NCBI GenBank assembly: GCA_027484315.1
Contig: JAIXTE010000129.1
Span: forward strand, 92,043 to 156,042
Direction of reading: 5' to 3'
Source of the DNA: Burkholderiales bacterium
GTDB lineage: Bacteria > Pseudomonadota > Gammaproteobacteria > Burkholderiales > Burkholderiaceae_B
DNA: 64,000 nt
This document shows positions 30,321-39,855 of this stretch, piece after piece (the stretch's first letter is position 1; each line of letters starts with the position of its first letter). The position numbers and the translations under genes are program-made. The notes beneath the pieces were generated by a model. The model did not search any database. It had not been told where the DNA came from and saw nothing but the letters and a program-made list of their open reading frames with translations.

Positions 30321-31642
30321 CAGCAAGCTGCGACGGGCTCTTCAACAGGCGCACAGGCAGCGGACTCGAATTGATTGCCCCCTCCGTAATTTGACGCCCA
30401 GGACGATTTGCCTTGAATCAGGTTGTTGATGTGCTCCATTTTGTCGTTCAGGATTTCGTTGACTTTGTCCATCTGCTCGGAGAACAGGTTCTCGCTGTAA
30501 CTGGTCGACGAATATTCGTAGTCCCTGACATGGTTGCTACCACCGGTGTCGCAATTTTCTTCCACCACAGGGCAGGCGTTTTCAGTGACTTCTTCGCATC
30601 CACCCGACGGCTGAGGGCACTCGGCGGGCTTCACATTCATGTAGACATGTGCGGTGTCGCTCATGCAGTTTTCATCACCCATGGTGTAGCTGATTACGTC
30701 TTCGCCACAGAAACCTTCATTGGGTGTGTAGTGCAGTTTTCCATCCTTGATTTCAACTTGTCCGTTTTCGGCGCAGGCCTCGGTGATTTCAAGTTCACCG
30801 CAGCCCAGATCATTTCTCAGGACATCGATGACAACCGGGCAACCCGTTGTTGTGGTTGCGCAATCATTCACAGCATCTGCTGGCGTGTCACAGCACTCCG
30901 CTTCTTCCACTGGGGGGCAGGGTGGTGGCGTGCATTCCTCTTCCTCAACGGGAGGGTCGCAGTCTTCCTGCTCATCCACGGGTGGGCACACGGGTGGAGT
31001 GGGGCATTCCTCTTCCTCAACGGGAGGGTCGCAGTCTTCCTGTTCGTCCACGGGTGGGCACACGGATGGAGTGGGGCATTCCTCTTCATCAACAGGCGGC
31101 TCGCACACTGGTGGGCAAGGCGGGCAGGTTGGGCATTCAGGTTCGTTGGGGTCGACGGGTGGTTCTTCGTTTTCGTCAACAGGCGGTGGAGGTGGATCTT
31201 TGCATTCCACGGCGGCAGGCCCTTCGTTTTCAATCACGCGGACTGTGTCTGTGCCGTTTTGACGGACAACGCTGTCCATACTGGGTAGTGGGTCCTGGCT
31301 GACCCTTTCCACCACATAACCATCACCGATTTTGGGCAGATCATCGGGCACATCGGTGTCTTGGGCACCGACGGTGATGTACTTCCGTATAACGTCCTTT
31401 TCGGGAGGTGTACCAGCGTCGAATGGAACAATTTCACCGGTGTTGGGTTTGATCAGCCATTCGGTGGGCCCTTCAAGCGGGCGAACCATTTCAGGAGCCG
31501 TGATTTGGCCATCCGTGAATGGACCCAGCTGAACCACCACTTCTGTTGCAGGCTTTTTCTTCATGGCTGGGCGGGGCTTTCTGGCCAGACCAAGGGTACT
31601 TGGGTCGCAATTCTGGGTGTTTACGACGGGCTTTTCGCTCAT
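30320..31642 (-). CDS. Cys/Pro/Glu-rich repeat protein with cadherin-like domain, probable type I secretion cargo
   Basis: I do not recognise a characterised homolog. This 440-residue protein has no signal peptide. A Lys/Pro-rich N-terminus leads to a stretch (about 150–265) of acidic, proline- and cysteine-rich repeats (CPPVDEQEDCDPPVEEEE). A single Ig/cadherin-like module follows (DVLRNDLGCGELEI … GKLHYTPNEGFCGEDVISYT), then a Ser/Asn-rich tail ending PVEEPVAAC. No RTX nonapeptides are present. Lying between HlyD and TolC genes, and lacking a Sec signal, it is plausibly the exported substrate. The start at 31642 has GAGG six bases upstream; the track start lacks support. Confidence 0.72.
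   Translation of the reverse strand: MSEKPVVNTQNCDPSTLGLARKPRPAMKKKPATEVVVQLGPFTDGQITAPEMVRPLEGPTEWLIKPNTGEIVPFDAGTPPEKDVIRKYITVGAQDTDVPDDLPKIGDGYVVERVSQDPLPSMDSVVRQNGTDTVRVIENEGPAAVECKDPPPPPVDENEEPPVDPNEPECPTCPPCPPVCEPPVDEEECPTPSVCPPVDEQEDCDPPVEEEECPTPPVCPPVDEQEDCDPPVEEEECTPPPCPPVEEAECCDTPADAVNDCATTTTGCPVVIDVLRNDLGCGELEITEACAENGQVEIKDGKLHYTPNEGFCGEDVISYTMGDENCMSDTAHVYMNVKPAECPQPSGGCEEVTENACPVVEENCDTGGSNHVRDYEYSSTSYSENLFSEQMDKVNEILNDKMEHINNLIQGKSSWASNYGGGNQFESAACAPVEEPVAAC
30933..31097. repeat. 72-base tandem repeats inside the Cys-rich gene
   Basis: Copy 1 (30933–31004) and copy 2 (31005–31076) match at 69 of 72 positions by my count, and a partial third copy follows. The period of exactly 24 codons keeps the frame. 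The near identity indicates recent duplication or ongoing copy-number change. Confidence 0.9.
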
Positions 31643-31702
31643 ACTAATCCTCGTGGTCGATGTCATTGATAAGTGATCGATCCGCGAGTTTGGTTCCAAA
31701 TT

Positions 31703-31723
31703 CACCTGTATGCCAAACAGGTG
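31703..31723 (-). promoter_or_regulatory. Intergenic hairpin between HlyD gene and cargo gene
   Basis: CACCTGT / ACAGGTG forms a 7-base perfect stem with a 7-base loop in the 117-base gap between the adaptor gene and the Cys-rich gene. There is no U-tract, so it may be an mRNA-stability or processing element and not a terminator. Confidence 0.4.
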
Positions 31724-31759
31724 GTTCGGTCAGACAGGAGCCGAGGTAACCCTTAGTAG

Positions 31760-33130
31760 CTATTGTTCCGTGAACGCCTCCACGGAACCACGCAGGATTG
31801 GTTTTGTGAGGTAGGAAAGCACTGTGCGCTTTTCTGTTTCTATGCTGACATTGGCGACCATGCCCGGCATCAGGCGAACTTTCTCATGAACTTCCATTCT
31901 TGGCACAGTGACCTTCACGCTGAAGTAAGGGCGGCCAAATTCGTCAATCAGGCTGTCAGCAGAAATGCTTTCTACTGCACCGGTCAGCGCGCCGTAAATG
32001 GAATAGTCATAGGCAGTAACACGTATGGTTGCCCGCTGTGATGGCCTAATGAACGCGATGTCTTTTGGGTTGATTCGGGTTTCAAACACCAGCTTTTCGT
32101 CGGCAGGCACAATTTCAATCACTTCTTTGCCTGCGGGAACAACAGCGCCGCGTGTGTTGTAAAGGATGCGCTGTACAAGTCCATCGACCGGGGTTTTCAA
32201 GGTTGCCTGATTCACCCTGTCGCTTAATTCGATCTGGTTCTGCTCTAGGCTGGCCAGACGGGCCTTGACCTCAGACAGCTCGGTGCGGGCCTCATTGATT
32301 TGCTTGAACCGGATTTCTGCAATTTTCTGGCGCGCTTCACGAATGGCCGAATGGAGGCGGTTGGTTTGTGCGCTGGACCCTTCGTAATCTCCTTTCGCTT
32401 TGGCTACGTCGCGCTCAAGGCGCATTACTTCAACGGGCGACACCGCGCCACTTTTCAGCAGTGGCCGCATGCTGGTCAGTTCCTGTTCGGAAATTTCAAG
32501 ATTGCGTTTGGCTGCGGTGGCATTGCTTTGCGCTTCTTCAAGTTCGCGCTGGCGTTGGTCAAGCTGTTGCTCATAAATCTGGGTTTGGGCTGACCATTCC
32601 TGCAGCTTGCTTTGCAGCAGCCTGGATTCCTGAAAAAAGAGTTCGGGGTGTTGCTTGATGATTTCATCGGGCAACTTCAATTCAGTGTTGTTGAGTTGCG
32701 CGAGCAAACGGGCTTCACGGAATTGAAAGGAGGCATCAATCGCTTCTTTTTCCCGCAGGCTTGAGGAGAAACGTGTGATGTCAATTTGTACCAAGGTGTC
32801 TCCGGCTTTGACTTGCTGACCTTCCCGCACCATCACCTCGGTGATCACGCCACCATCGACAGCCTGTATCACCTGTAAACGTTGAGAGGGAACGACCCGG
32901 GCTTCGCCATGTGCAGCCTGTGGCACTGTAGCGATCGCAGACCAGGCCAACAGGGCCAGCATGGTGAATGCACACAAATGCACCAGCCTTTTGGTGAGTT
33001 GCTGTTGCTCGGCCCAAAGGCGGGACTGGCTCAAGGGTGCTTCTTCGGGCATGCCGTTGTTGCCGGACTCCGTGTTTGCTTTGCCATTGAACCAGTTCCA
33101 CCAACGCTTGAAAGTAGAACTCATTTTCAT
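31760..33130 (-). CDS. HlyD-family type I secretion adaptor
   Basis: This 456-residue periplasmic membrane-fusion protein has one N-terminal transmembrane helix (about 52–72, LCAFTMLALLAWSAIATVP), a split lipoyl/barrel-sandwich domain, a long alpha-helical hairpin (about 130–300) and a C-terminal beta-barrel domain (KVTVPRMEVHEKVRLMPGMVANVSIET). It links the inner-membrane ABC exporter to TolC. Its ATG overlaps the stop of the exporter gene (ATGA), so the two are translationally coupled. Confidence 0.94.
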   Translation of the reverse strand: MKMSSTFKRWWNWFNGKANTESGNNGMPEEAPLSQSRLWAEQQQLTKRLVHLCAFTMLALLAWSAIATVPQAAHGEARVVPSQRLQVIQAVDGGVITEVMVREGQQVKAGDTLVQIDITRFSSSLREKEAIDASFQFREARLLAQLNNTELKLPDEIIKQHPELFFQESRLLQSKLQEWSAQTQIYEQQLDQRQRELEEAQSNATAAKRNLEISEQELTSMRPLLKSGAVSPVEVMRLERDVAKAKGDYEGSSAQTNRLHSAIREARQKIAEIRFKQINEARTELSEVKARLASLEQNQIELSDRVNQATLKTPVDGLVQRILYNTRGAVVPAGKEVIEIVPADEKLVFETRINPKDIAFIRPSQRATIRVTAYDYSIYGALTGAVESISADSLIDEFGRPYFSVKVTVPRMEVHEKVRLMPGMVANVSIETEKRTVLSYLTKPILRGSVEAFTEQ

Positions 33131-35259
33131 TGTATTGCCCCCGGTTGTTGGTCACGTTGTTTGGCCAGCGCGTTTGCCTGGTGAAGTACCTTGGCCTTTT
33201 CACCTTGCGTATCAATTTGGCTGTTGTTCATCAATACCAGTGAGTTGGCGCAGCCCAGCAGATTCAGTTTGTGGGTGGTGAATACGAGGATCTGCCGGCT
33301 GTTGAGCTGTTGCAGGTACTGGATCAGGCGTGTTTCCATGTGCTGATCAAGGCACACGGTGGGTTCGTCGAGCAGCACAAGCTCGGGTTGCCCGACCAGC
33401 GCGCGGCACAGCGAAATGCTTTGTTTCTGGCCAGAGGACAGGTTATTGCCCTGATTCTCAATGCGCATGTGAATGCCATCTGGGTGTTGTTCAACCCAGT
33501 TCTTGAGCCCCAATGCATCCAGTATTGCCCAACAGGCGTTCGTGTCTATGTGGGGTCGGTTGAACCGGATGTTCTCAAGCAGCGTGCCGCGAATCAGCGA
33601 CGGTGGTTGTGTGGCATAGCCAATCTTGCTGTTGTATTCATCGGGGTGGTAATGGTCGATCGCCAGGTGATTGACGGCAAGGTGGCCTGCATCGCAAGCG
33701 AGCTGACGGGCCAGCAGTTTCAGCACCGAGGTTTTACCAGAGCCTGTGGGGCCGATGATCCCTACGCGGTCGCCCGGTTTCAATTCCAGTGTGATGTGCC
33801 GAAGTATAAAATGGCCAATCTGCCGGGATTCCGGACTTTGCCCGGGCTTGACCACGCTGGCTGATTCAATACCGATTTGTTCAATGCCTGTGAGCGCTGC
33901 CCGGGTTGCCTGGGTTTTGGGTTGCTGCCCCAGAAACTGGTCAAGTTCTTCAAAGCTGGCCTGCGCGGAATGGGTTTGAACAAGATGCCCCTGAAGTTTT
34001 TGAATGGGTGCAAAACATCGCATGGTGAGCATGGACACGGCGATCAATCCACCCACAGTCAACTGTTTTTCAACGATCAGGTAGACCCCAAGTGCAATGG
34101 TGAATACCCAGCTGCCTTGTTGCAAGAGCTGGATTGACTGAGTCACTTTGAACAATTGATCCCTTACAGCATTGCCACCCATGCGGGCCTTCAGTTGCAG
34201 GTTGTTCAGTAATTTGCTGTGGGCTTGCTGCACCCCGTGGGCCTGAATGTTGTCAAGACAGGCCAATGAGTCCAGCCACTGGCTTTGTGTTTGCCTGGAT
34301 TGCTTCATCTGTGCTTGCCCAAGGCAAGACAGACATCGGTGCGAGTGAACAACCAGGAGCAAGGTGAGCAAAATGACGCCACCTGAAACAAGCAGGAACA
34401 CCGGATGAATCAGCGTGATGACACCTAGAAACAGCACCAGAAAAGGAAGGTCAATCAGGGCCAGCAGGAATACGCCGGTGATCAGCTCACGCAGTTGCTC
34501 GAAGGACCGCAAGTGTTGAAGCAGCACACTGGGTTCGGTTTTGTGCACGGGTACATTCAACAGCGATTGAGACAGGTGACTGGTGCATCGGGTGTCAATC
34601 GAGGTGGCTGCAAACTCCATCAGACGGTGACGGGCGTGCTTCAGAAAGTGTTCAAAGCCCAAACAAAGTGCCACGCCTGCCAGCAAAGCGGCAAGTGATG
34701 CATAAGCCTGATTGGGGATGATGCGGTCATAAACCTGAAGTGAAAACAGTGGGCCTGCAAGGGCCAGGATGTTGATCAACAGCGATGCATACACGACTGG
34801 CTTGAAGTTGCCGTTGTCAAACTGCATGGCCTCGCGTAACCATTTGCTGTCACGCAGTTTTCGCCAAAAACTTAAAAGGCTGGCGGGCGGCGCTTCGGAT
34901 TGAGCAGGAGCAGCTACAGTTTGAGCCCCTTCGAGTTGTATGGCCCAGTGCAATCCGGGGCTTTTATCCTGTGATCCGGTTAATTCCTGAAGACTGCCGG
35001 TTTGTCCGTTCAGGCCCATGGCCAGTGTGTAGGGCCCCAGGTGTTTGATTTCTTCTGCGCTAACTTGCTTGAAGGTTTGGTAGGGGACCCTGCATGCGTC
35101 CAGGTAGCCTTGAAGCAGGGTCAACTCGGTGTGCTCGTCTGGGGTGAGCAAGGATTCCTGCATTTGCCACTGGCTGGGCAGGAATTCGATGCCGAGTTGT
35201 TCCAGCAGATCACGCAATGCGTATTGAAGCGGCTTGATTGGGCGGGGGTCTTGCAGCAT
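33127..35259 (-). CDS. Type I secretion ABC exporter (HlyB/LapB-like)
   Basis: This 710-residue exporter has an N-terminal region (about 1–135) in the position of a C39 or C39-like domain. It shows no recognisable catalytic Cys/His pair, so it is probably non-cleaving. The membrane domain spans about 155–430. The ATPase domain has Walker A GPTGSGKTS, signature LSSGQKQSISLCRAL, Walker B LVLLDEPTVCLD and H-loop TTHKL. The start at 35259 is an ATG; the track start 20 codons earlier is ATT and unlikely. It is the first gene of the secretion operon, which runs exporter–adaptor–cargo–TolC. Confidence 0.92.
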   Translation of the reverse strand: MLQDPRPIKPLQYALRDLLEQLGIEFLPSQWQMQESLLTPDEHTELTLLQGYLDACRVPYQTFKQVSAEEIKHLGPYTLAMGLNGQTGSLQELTGSQDKSPGLHWAIQLEGAQTVAAPAQSEAPPASLLSFWRKLRDSKWLREAMQFDNGNFKPVVYASLLINILALAGPLFSLQVYDRIIPNQAYASLAALLAGVALCLGFEHFLKHARHRLMEFAATSIDTRCTSHLSQSLLNVPVHKTEPSVLLQHLRSFEQLRELITGVFLLALIDLPFLVLFLGVITLIHPVFLLVSGGVILLTLLLVVHSHRCLSCLGQAQMKQSRQTQSQWLDSLACLDNIQAHGVQQAHSKLLNNLQLKARMGGNAVRDQLFKVTQSIQLLQQGSWVFTIALGVYLIVEKQLTVGGLIAVSMLTMRCFAPIQKLQGHLVQTHSAQASFEELDQFLGQQPKTQATRAALTGIEQIGIESASVVKPGQSPESRQIGHFILRHITLELKPGDRVGIIGPTGSGKTSVLKLLARQLACDAGHLAVNHLAIDHYHPDEYNSKIGYATQPPSLIRGTLLENIRFNRPHIDTNACWAILDALGLKNWVEQHPDGIHMRIENQGNNLSSGQKQSISLCRALVGQPELVLLDEPTVCLDQHMETRLIQYLQQLNSRQILVFTTHKLNLLGCANSLVLMNNSQIDTQGEKAKVLHQANALAKQRDQQPGAIQ

Positions 35260-35375
35260 GACGGTGGCCTGAATTCGAGAGCGCCCATGGTAGCGCTTGA
35301 ACCTACCCCTGAAAATCACTCGCTTGGCTCACTCCGCCCAATCAGGGTGTCACCCGATATGCGTAATTACCTCGA

Positions 35376-36620
35376 TTAAATCAAGCCTTCGAATGGAAGT
35401 GCCATGACTGTTTCACCGGCCTTCAAGTCACCTTGCGCGTGTTCCAGCACGAGCAGGCAATCGGATTCGGACATGCTGCGCAAAATGCCGGATCCCTGAG
35501 AGCCGGTGAGGTGAGCTGTTGGCATGCCGTGTTCCGTGCTGAGTCTTGCGCGTTGATATTCTGTTCGGCCTGGACGCTTTCTCAGGTCTTGTGCCAGCCT
35601 TGCGCTGATCATGGGAATGGGCAAGTGGTTGGCGCTGGCCAGTTTGAAGAGGGCGTCACGAACGAAGGCGTAAAAAGTCACCATGACAGCCACAGGGTTG
35701 CCAGGCAGGCCGAACAGAAAAGCGGAGTCACCGCTCGTGGCATTGTGAACCTGACCGAATGCCATAGGGCGACCAGGCCGCATGGCAATTTTCCAGAAAT
35801 TCACGCTGCCCAGTTTTTCCATCACGTCTTTTGTGAAGTCGGCTTCGCCCACCGATACTCCGCCTGAAGTGATGATCACGTCGGCCTGTTCCATGGCCTG
35901 TAGCATGGCGTGCTCAAGCGCTTCAGGTGAATCATGCACAACGCCCATGTCAAGAAGTTCGACAAAACGCAGGCGCGTGAGCATGCCGTAAAGTGTGTAT
36001 CGGTTGCTGTCGTACACGCACCCTTCATCCAGCGGTTGACCCAGCGAGCGCAGTTCGTCGCCGGTGGAAAAAAAGGCGACGCGCAACTTGCGGCGCACCA
36101 CAATTTCAGCCATTCCAAGCGAGGCAAGCAAACCAAGGTCAGCCGGGCGAAGTAATTTGCCAGCGGGCAGGGCGGTTTTGCCCATGGCCAGGTCTTCACC
36201 GGCCAGACGACGGTTGTCACCAGGCGATACGGCACCCGGTGGGAAGCTGATGACATCGCCACTCACCGTGGCATTTTCCTGAATCAACACGGTGTCGCAA
36301 CCCGCAGGCATCACCGCACCGGTCATGATCCGCACACATTCGCCGGATGCGCAATGCCCATCAAACAGCTTGCCGGCCAGTGCAGTGCCAATCAATTTGA
36401 GTGATGTGATGTCGGCGCTTTGAATGCTGCTGCTGTGAAAGGCATAGCCATCCATTGCAGAATTGTCGTGAGCCGGCACATTAATGGGCGACAACACGTT
36501 GACGGCCAGTACCTGATCCAGTGCCTCTCGAATGGCCACTGTTCGGGTTCCGGCAATGGGTGTGAGCTGCTCGAGAATGTTTTGCCGGGCCTGGTCTACG
36601 GTTTGGAAATCAGTTTGCAT
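35376..36620 (-). CDS. moeA: Molybdopterin molybdenumtransferase MoeA
   Basis: This 414-residue MoeA inserts molybdate into adenylylated molybdopterin. Conserved regions include INVPAHDNSAMDGYAF near the N-terminus, ITSGGVSVGEADFTKDV and FGLPGNPVAVMVTF. It is the last gene of moaA–fdhD–mobA–moeA, with 14 bases after mobA. The cluster serves the bis-MGD formate dehydrogenase encoded a few kilobases away on the other strand. Confidence 0.96.
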   Translation of the reverse strand: MQTDFQTVDQARQNILEQLTPIAGTRTVAIREALDQVLAVNVLSPINVPAHDNSAMDGYAFHSSSIQSADITSLKLIGTALAGKLFDGHCASGECVRIMTGAVMPAGCDTVLIQENATVSGDVISFPPGAVSPGDNRRLAGEDLAMGKTALPAGKLLRPADLGLLASLGMAEIVVRRKLRVAFFSTGDELRSLGQPLDEGCVYDSNRYTLYGMLTRLRFVELLDMGVVHDSPEALEHAMLQAMEQADVIITSGGVSVGEADFTKDVMEKLGSVNFWKIAMRPGRPMAFGQVHNATSGDSAFLFGLPGNPVAVMVTFYAFVRDALFKLASANHLPIPMISARLAQDLRKRPGRTEYQRARLSTEHGMPTAHLTGSQGSGILRSMSESDCLLVLEHAQGDLKAGETVMALPFEGLI

Positions 36621-36634
36621 ATCGTGTCCCCAGT

Positions 36635-37228
36635 TCAGGCTTTTTGTTCAAGCGCTCTGAGTTCTTCAAGCGTATTGACATTGTGAAAGGCTGACTCGTC
36701 GGCGAATTCCACCACGGCATGGGGAATGTTGGCATACCAGGCATCAATTTTCCTGCCGCCTTTGCGCAGAAATTCTTCCATGCTCGGCAGTACGACGGTT
36801 CGCATCATGCAAAACACCGGCTGATGAAGCCCCCCTGTGGCGGCCACGCTGAGCATCAATGAAGGGTCCGTCAAGAAAGGCTCGCTCAACTTTGCCACCA
36901 GGTCGAGCGGAAACAGTGGTACATCACAGGGCACTGTGACCAAAAAGGGCACTGTGGCTTCGTTCAAGGCGGCTTGCATCCCGGCCAGCGGGCCAGCAAA
37001 GTCGGCCTGCTGATCGCAGATCACGGGAATGCCGAAGCCTTCGTAAACGCCAATGTTGCGGTTGGCATTGATCATGGTGCTGCCCACCTGGGATGAAAGG
37101 CGCATCAGGGCGTGTAAAGCCAACGGGGCTTGCTTGAAATTGCGAAGGCCTTTGTCAATGCCGCCCATGCGGCTACCCATGCCACCGGCCAAAATCACGG
37201 CGGTGATGTCGTCAAGAGAAATGCTCAT
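36635..37228 (-). CDS. mobA: Molybdenum cofactor guanylyltransferase MobA
   Basis: This 197-residue MobA transfers GMP to Mo-molybdopterin to make the MGD form required by DMSO-reductase-family enzymes such as formate dehydrogenase. The N-terminal nucleotide-binding signature VILAGGMGSRMGGIDKGL and VPCDVPLFP are present. Its start overlaps the fdhD stop (ATGA), so translation is coupled. Confidence 0.95.
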   Translation of the reverse strand: MSISLDDITAVILAGGMGSRMGGIDKGLRNFKQAPLALHALMRLSSQVGSTMINANRNIGVYEGFGIPVICDQQADFAGPLAGMQAALNEATVPFLVTVPCDVPLFPLDLVAKLSEPFLTDPSLMLSVAATGGLHQPVFCMMRTVVLPSMEEFLRKGGRKIDAWYANIPHAVVEFADESAFHNVNTLEELRALEQKA

Positions 37229-38106
37229 GCGTACTGTGTGTCATTCAAGGTGTTGAATCGGTGGGCGCCGGTGTAAAGCAGATAGTGTTTGCCTTGGCAG
37301 CGGCCCAGCATGGTGATGTTCAGTTTTTGGGCAATCTCGTAGCCCATTTGTGTCAGGCCTGATCTGGAAACCAGCACCGGAATACCCATCTGTGCGCATT
37401 TGATGACCATTTCGGAAGTCAAACGCCCAGTGGTGTAGAAAATCTTGTCGTCGCCAGTCATGTTGTGCAGCCACATCTGGCCGGCAATTGCATCTACGGC
37501 ATTGTGGCGCCCCACGTCTTCCACGAAGAGGAGAATTTCACCCCGGTTGGTTCCGCTGTTGGAGCACAAGGCACAGCCGTGAACAGCGCCCGCCTGTTTG
37601 TAGATGGACTCGTGTTTCCTGACCTGGTCCATCACACCGTACAGCACGTCCTGCGACAGGCTGTAAGCGTTGCTCAGTTGGACTTTGTCCAGGTCTTCCA
37701 TCAGGTCACCAAACACAGTGCCTTGACCACAACCTGAGGTTGTCGTTTTTTTCTCAAGTTTTTTCGCTTTTTCCGTTGTTTCCCAAACGGTTAACCCGGT
37801 GTTCTTGAGTGAAGTCGAGGTGACAGCTACGCTTTCTGTTTCCCAGTCCACATGTATTGCAGCAATTTCTGAAGGGTTGTTGACAAGCCTTTGATTTCTC
37901 AGCCAACCCAATGCAAGTGCTTCAGGCTGGGCACCCAGAGTCATCAAGGTCAGCAACTCTTTTTTATCAAAATAGAGGGTTAAAGGGTGCTCGCCTGAAA
38001 TTTGCACTGAGACCAGTTCGCCATGCTCGTTGGTGGCCGTGATTTCCACCGTGCTGGGAATGCTGGCATTGGTGGTTTGAATTGAAGTGGGCATTGCGGG
38101 TTCCAT
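37225..38106 (-). CDS. fdhD: Formate dehydrogenase accessory sulfurtransferase FdhD
   Basis: FdhD moves sulfur from IscS to the molybdenum cofactor of formate dehydrogenase. The protein has the expected conserved cysteine region VHGCALCSNSG and FVEDVGRHNAVDAIAG, plus CGQGTVF. I place the start at MEPAMPTS (38106), 10 bases after the moaA stop; the ORF track extends 41 residues into moaA. It lies between moaA and mobA, linking cofactor synthesis to the formate dehydrogenase operon. Confidence 0.95.
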   Translation of the reverse strand: MEPAMPTSIQTTNASIPSTVEITATNEHGELVSVQISGEHPLTLYFDKKELLTLMTLGAQPEALALGWLRNQRLVNNPSEIAAIHVDWETESVAVTSTSLKNTGLTVWETTEKAKKLEKKTTTSGCGQGTVFGDLMEDLDKVQLSNAYSLSQDVLYGVMDQVRKHESIYKQAGAVHGCALCSNSGTNRGEILLFVEDVGRHNAVDAIAGQMWLHNMTGDDKIFYTTGRLTSEMVIKCAQMGIPVLVSRSGLTQMGYEIAQKLNITMLGRCQGKHYLLYTGAHRFNTLNDTQYA

Positions 38107-38116
38107 TGTGGGTTCT

Positions 38117-39235
38117 TTAGCCGCCGATGTACGACATTTCAATTCTGTCTTTGGGCTGCGTGGTATTTTCTGTGCGAATTTCGCTGTAGCGGTCACTCCG
38201 AACTGCCCACAGGTTGCGTATTGCATCATGCAGGCTTTTTTGAATGTGTTCCACGGGTTCGCCGGAACGAATCAGCGGTTTGAGATCGTGCCCTTTGCTG
38301 GCAAAGAGGCAGGTGTAAAGTTTGCCTTCGGTAGACAGGCGGATGCGTGTGCAATCTTTGCAGAAGGCCTGGGTGACCGAGGAAATCACGCCAATTTCTC
38401 CGCTGCCGTCGCTGTATTTCCAGCGTTCGGCTACTTCGCCTGTGTAATTGGCATCCAGCATCTGCAATTGCGACAAGCCTTGGGAAATCATGTTGACAAT
38501 GCGGGCCGAGGGTACCACTTCATCCATTTTCCAGCCGTTGCTGCTGCCCACATCCATGTATTCAATGAAACGCAGAATATGCGGCGTGCCCTTGAAATGC
38601 CGGGCCATGGGCAGCACCTGGTCGTCATTCATGCCGCCCTTGACCACCATGTTGACCTTGATCGGACCAAGCCCTGCTTCATAAGCCGCCTCGATGCCGT
38701 CCAGCACTTCATCGACAGAAAATTCCACATCATTCATTTGCTTGAACACGGAATCGTCAATCGCATCCAGGCTGACTGTGACCCGGCTCAATCCCGCTTC
38801 TTTCAGGATTTTGGCCTTTTTGCGAAGCAGCGTGCCATTGGTGGTCAATGTAATTTCCACCGGTTTGCCGGAGGGTCCGCGAAGGCTGGCCAGTTGTTCA
38901 ATCAGGATTTCTATGTTTTTCCGCAGCAACGGCTCACCACCTGTGAGGCGTATTTTTTCAACACCCAAGGCCACGAATTGTTTGGCGACCTGTTCAATTT
39001 CTTCAAAACTCAGCAGGTCTTTGTGGGGCAGAAATGCGTAGTCCTTGTCGAAAATGGACTTGGGCATGCAGTACACACAACGGAAGTTGCAGCGGTCAGT
39101 GACAGAAATCCGCAAGTCGTGAAGCCTGCGATTGAAATGATCTTTTGCGGGTACTTCACTGCTGTGCGGTGCGCTGAAATTCAGGGGAATCACGCGCGAA
39201 TTGTCCTGGACCAGTTGAATAACTCGGTCTGTCAT
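38117..39235 (-). CDS. moaA: GTP 3',8-cyclase MoaA
   Basis: This 372-residue radical-SAM enzyme carries out the first step of molybdopterin synthesis. The N-terminal cluster motif is CNFRCVYC. The C-terminal second-cluster cysteines are in [19 protein letters not shown], and the protein ends in the functionally important Gly-Gly. It is the first gene of the cofactor operon and diverges from the DUF3305 gene. Confidence 0.96.
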   Translation of the reverse strand: MTDRVIQLVQDNSRVIPLNFSAPHSSEVPAKDHFNRRLHDLRISVTDRCNFRCVYCMPKSIFDKDYAFLPHKDLLSFEEIEQVAKQFVALGVEKIRLTGGEPLLRKNIEILIEQLASLRGPSGKPVEITLTTNGTLLRKKAKILKEAGLSRVTVSLDAIDDSVFKQMNDVEFSVDEVLDGIEAAYEAGLGPIKVNMVVKGGMNDDQVLPMARHFKGTPHILRFIEYMDVGSSNGWKMDEVVPSARIVNMISQGLSQLQMLDANYTGEVAERWKYSDGSGEIGVISSVTQAFCKDCTRIRLSTEGKLYTCLFASKGHDLKPLIRSGEPVEHIQKSLHDAIRNLWAVRSDRYSEIRTENTTQPKDRIEMSYIGG

Positions 39236-39355
39236 CGTTCAATCCCTCGCCCCATGGGGGCAAACTCCTATTGTGATACTTGTGCTGTATCTTCTAATCT
39301 GATGACCTGAATTGTGCCCTCACTGGCGGGGGCCGGCAACTCGCAGAGGTGTTTT

Positions 39356-39823
39356 TTGAGTGCAAATTTTTTGGTGCTGGGTGAAGCAGCTTTCAATGTA
39401 CGAATTGGCAAGGTGGTTCAAAACTCCCGCTGGCAGCCATTCCGCTGGCAAGTGCTGGAGTTGGGGCCGGCGGATTTGCCAATTTCACATGCTCCGGATG
39501 AATACGTTCAACTGGTCAAGGCGCAGGTGTATCAGGATGAATTGCAGGGCTATTTCCTGAATCTGGACACCGACACACCTTTTCTTTTCATGTGTGTGCG
39601 ATATCCAGATGAGAACAAGGCCCTGATGCCTACCGTATTCGACGTCACCTTCAGTTATGACGAAGCGGCCCGGTGGATGGATTCCAATGAGGAAGTGCAA
39701 ACATTGCCTTTGCCGGCCCCTGTGGCCAGTTGGTTGGCTGAACTGGTGCAAGCCAGGTATCAACCGGAGCCAAAGCAGCGTCGACGTCCCCAGTCATTCG
39801 TGAAACCCGCCAATCGGGGTTGA
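39356..39823 (+). CDS. DUF3305 domain protein
   Basis: This is a DUF3305-type protein commonly found beside DUF3306 and formate dehydrogenase genes; function unknown. The track begins at a GTG (39314) with no ribosome site. A TTG at 39356 has AGAGG six bases upstream and gives 155 residues (SANFLVLGEAAFNVRIGKVV), so I choose it. The central part (WQVLELGPADLP … YFLNLDTDTPFLFMCVRY) is typical. It precedes DUF3306 by 32 bases. Confidence 0.8.
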   Translation: MSANFLVLGEAAFNVRIGKVVQNSRWQPFRWQVLELGPADLPISHAPDEYVQLVKAQVYQDELQGYFLNLDTDTPFLFMCVRYPDENKALMPTVFDVTFSYDEAARWMDSNEEVQTLPLPAPVASWLAELVQARYQPEPKQRRRPQSFVKPANRG

Positions 39824-39855
39824 TTCAGTGATGTGCAGTAAAGGACGAGATACAC

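Noticed and set aside
30413-31302. Plus-strand ORFs rich in Ser/Gly or Trp/Phe opposite the Cys-rich gene
   Set aside because: They arise from reading the 72-bp repeats backwards; the minus-strand frame has a good start, ribosome site and domain.
30320-31642. RTX adhesin or toxin
   Set aside because: No GGxGxDxxx nonapeptides are present and the cysteine content is very high.
38087-39310. 407-codon plus-strand ORF opposite moaA and fdhD
   Set aside because: It is antisense to two well-identified genes, and the translation has no recognisable motif.
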